Notes under the pieces: generated by a model
Seen by the model: only the letters and a program-made list of their open reading frames with translations
Told to the model about the DNA's origin: nothing
Databases searched by the model: none
Shown: piece after piece, positions 63,642 through 64,000 of the stretch
Numbering within the stretch: position 1 is the stretch's first letter
Layout of the letters: every line of letters begins with the position of its first letter
Made by a program: the position numbers and the translations under genes
From: Ficedula albicollis
Lineage: Eukaryota > Chordata > Aves > Passeriformes > Muscicapidae
Length of the DNA stretch: 64,000 nt
NCBI RefSeq assembly: GCF_000247815.1
Contig: NC_021681.1
Location: forward strand, 9,298,321-9,362,320
Direction of reading: 5' to 3'

Positions 63642-64000
63642 CTAAGAAAGGGGGAAAATGAATTAGTGTTTTATAGGAAAAATTCCAATACATGGCCTCA
63701 GTTACCTGGCTGACCACTTTGTGTCACCTGGAATCATGTGCACAGATGAGGTAAGTCTTAGGCAGGGCAAGGAACATCAGGGACCTGGTGCATCTCCCTT
63801 GATTTTTTCATTTATTTTCAGTAATAAAGAATTAATCTGTGTCTGTAGCCTAAAGTAACCACCACAGTGTACAGTGCACTCGAGAAAGCTTCTCTAGTGG
63901 CAGTGACCCCTGCATGGCAGCACTGCATCCATCACTGGAGGTGGCAGGTGATGGGAGCTGAGCTGAGCATGTCCCTCAGTGACAGGGCAGGGATGGCGAG

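Overview
The window is vertebrate nuclear DNA, most likely from a bird and probably a songbird. Coding sequence is split into short exons with GT-AG introns. An avian-type CR1 LINE 3' tail lies near 15.9-16.1 kb, and a solo LTR at 35.2-35.7 kb belongs, by recall, to an endogenous-retrovirus family common in songbird genomes. There are no bacterial-type operons, CRISPR arrays or phage genes. The species call is an inference.

Layout. (1) 1.5-8.3 kb, plus strand: the last seven coding exons of GUCY1B2, the beta-2 subunit of NO-sensitive guanylyl cyclase. They form an open 419-codon frame covering the pre-cyclase helix, the complete cyclase domain and a C-terminal CaaX box (CTLL). The N-terminal haem/PAS part lies left of the window. 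(2) 8.4-15.4 kb: no gene seen. (3) 15.5-17.6 kb, minus strand: a two-exon gene for a small coiled-coil protein of about 139 residues resembling CCDC195, with a CpG-rich first exon and a 9-bp minisatellite in its intron. (4) 17.8-29.4 kb: no gene seen, but a 2.7-kb near-pure poly-G block lies at 23.2-25.9 kb. (5) 29.5-63.6 kb, minus strand: 28 exons (plus one duplicated copy) encoding the C-terminal 1,117 residues of DOCK10, a zizimin/DOCK-D family Rho-GTPase exchange factor. They include the complete catalytic DHR-2 domain, the stop codon and a likely 3' UTR. The first half of DOCK10 lies right of the window.

GUCY1B2 and DOCK10 are convergent, with the small gene between them. Functions are independent: cGMP synthesis, and Cdc42/Rac exchange. 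The shared interest is structural.

The most unusual property is at least fourteen local tandem duplications (units of about 38 to 1,246 bp, nearly identical copies, head to tail). One duplicates a DOCK10 coding exon whose length forbids inclusion of both copies, and one duplicates a GUCY1B2 splice acceptor. These, the assembly gap with identical flanks at 42-297 and the poly-G block mean that recent duplication and assembly error must be separated before biology is claimed. I found no convincing new multi-gene system.
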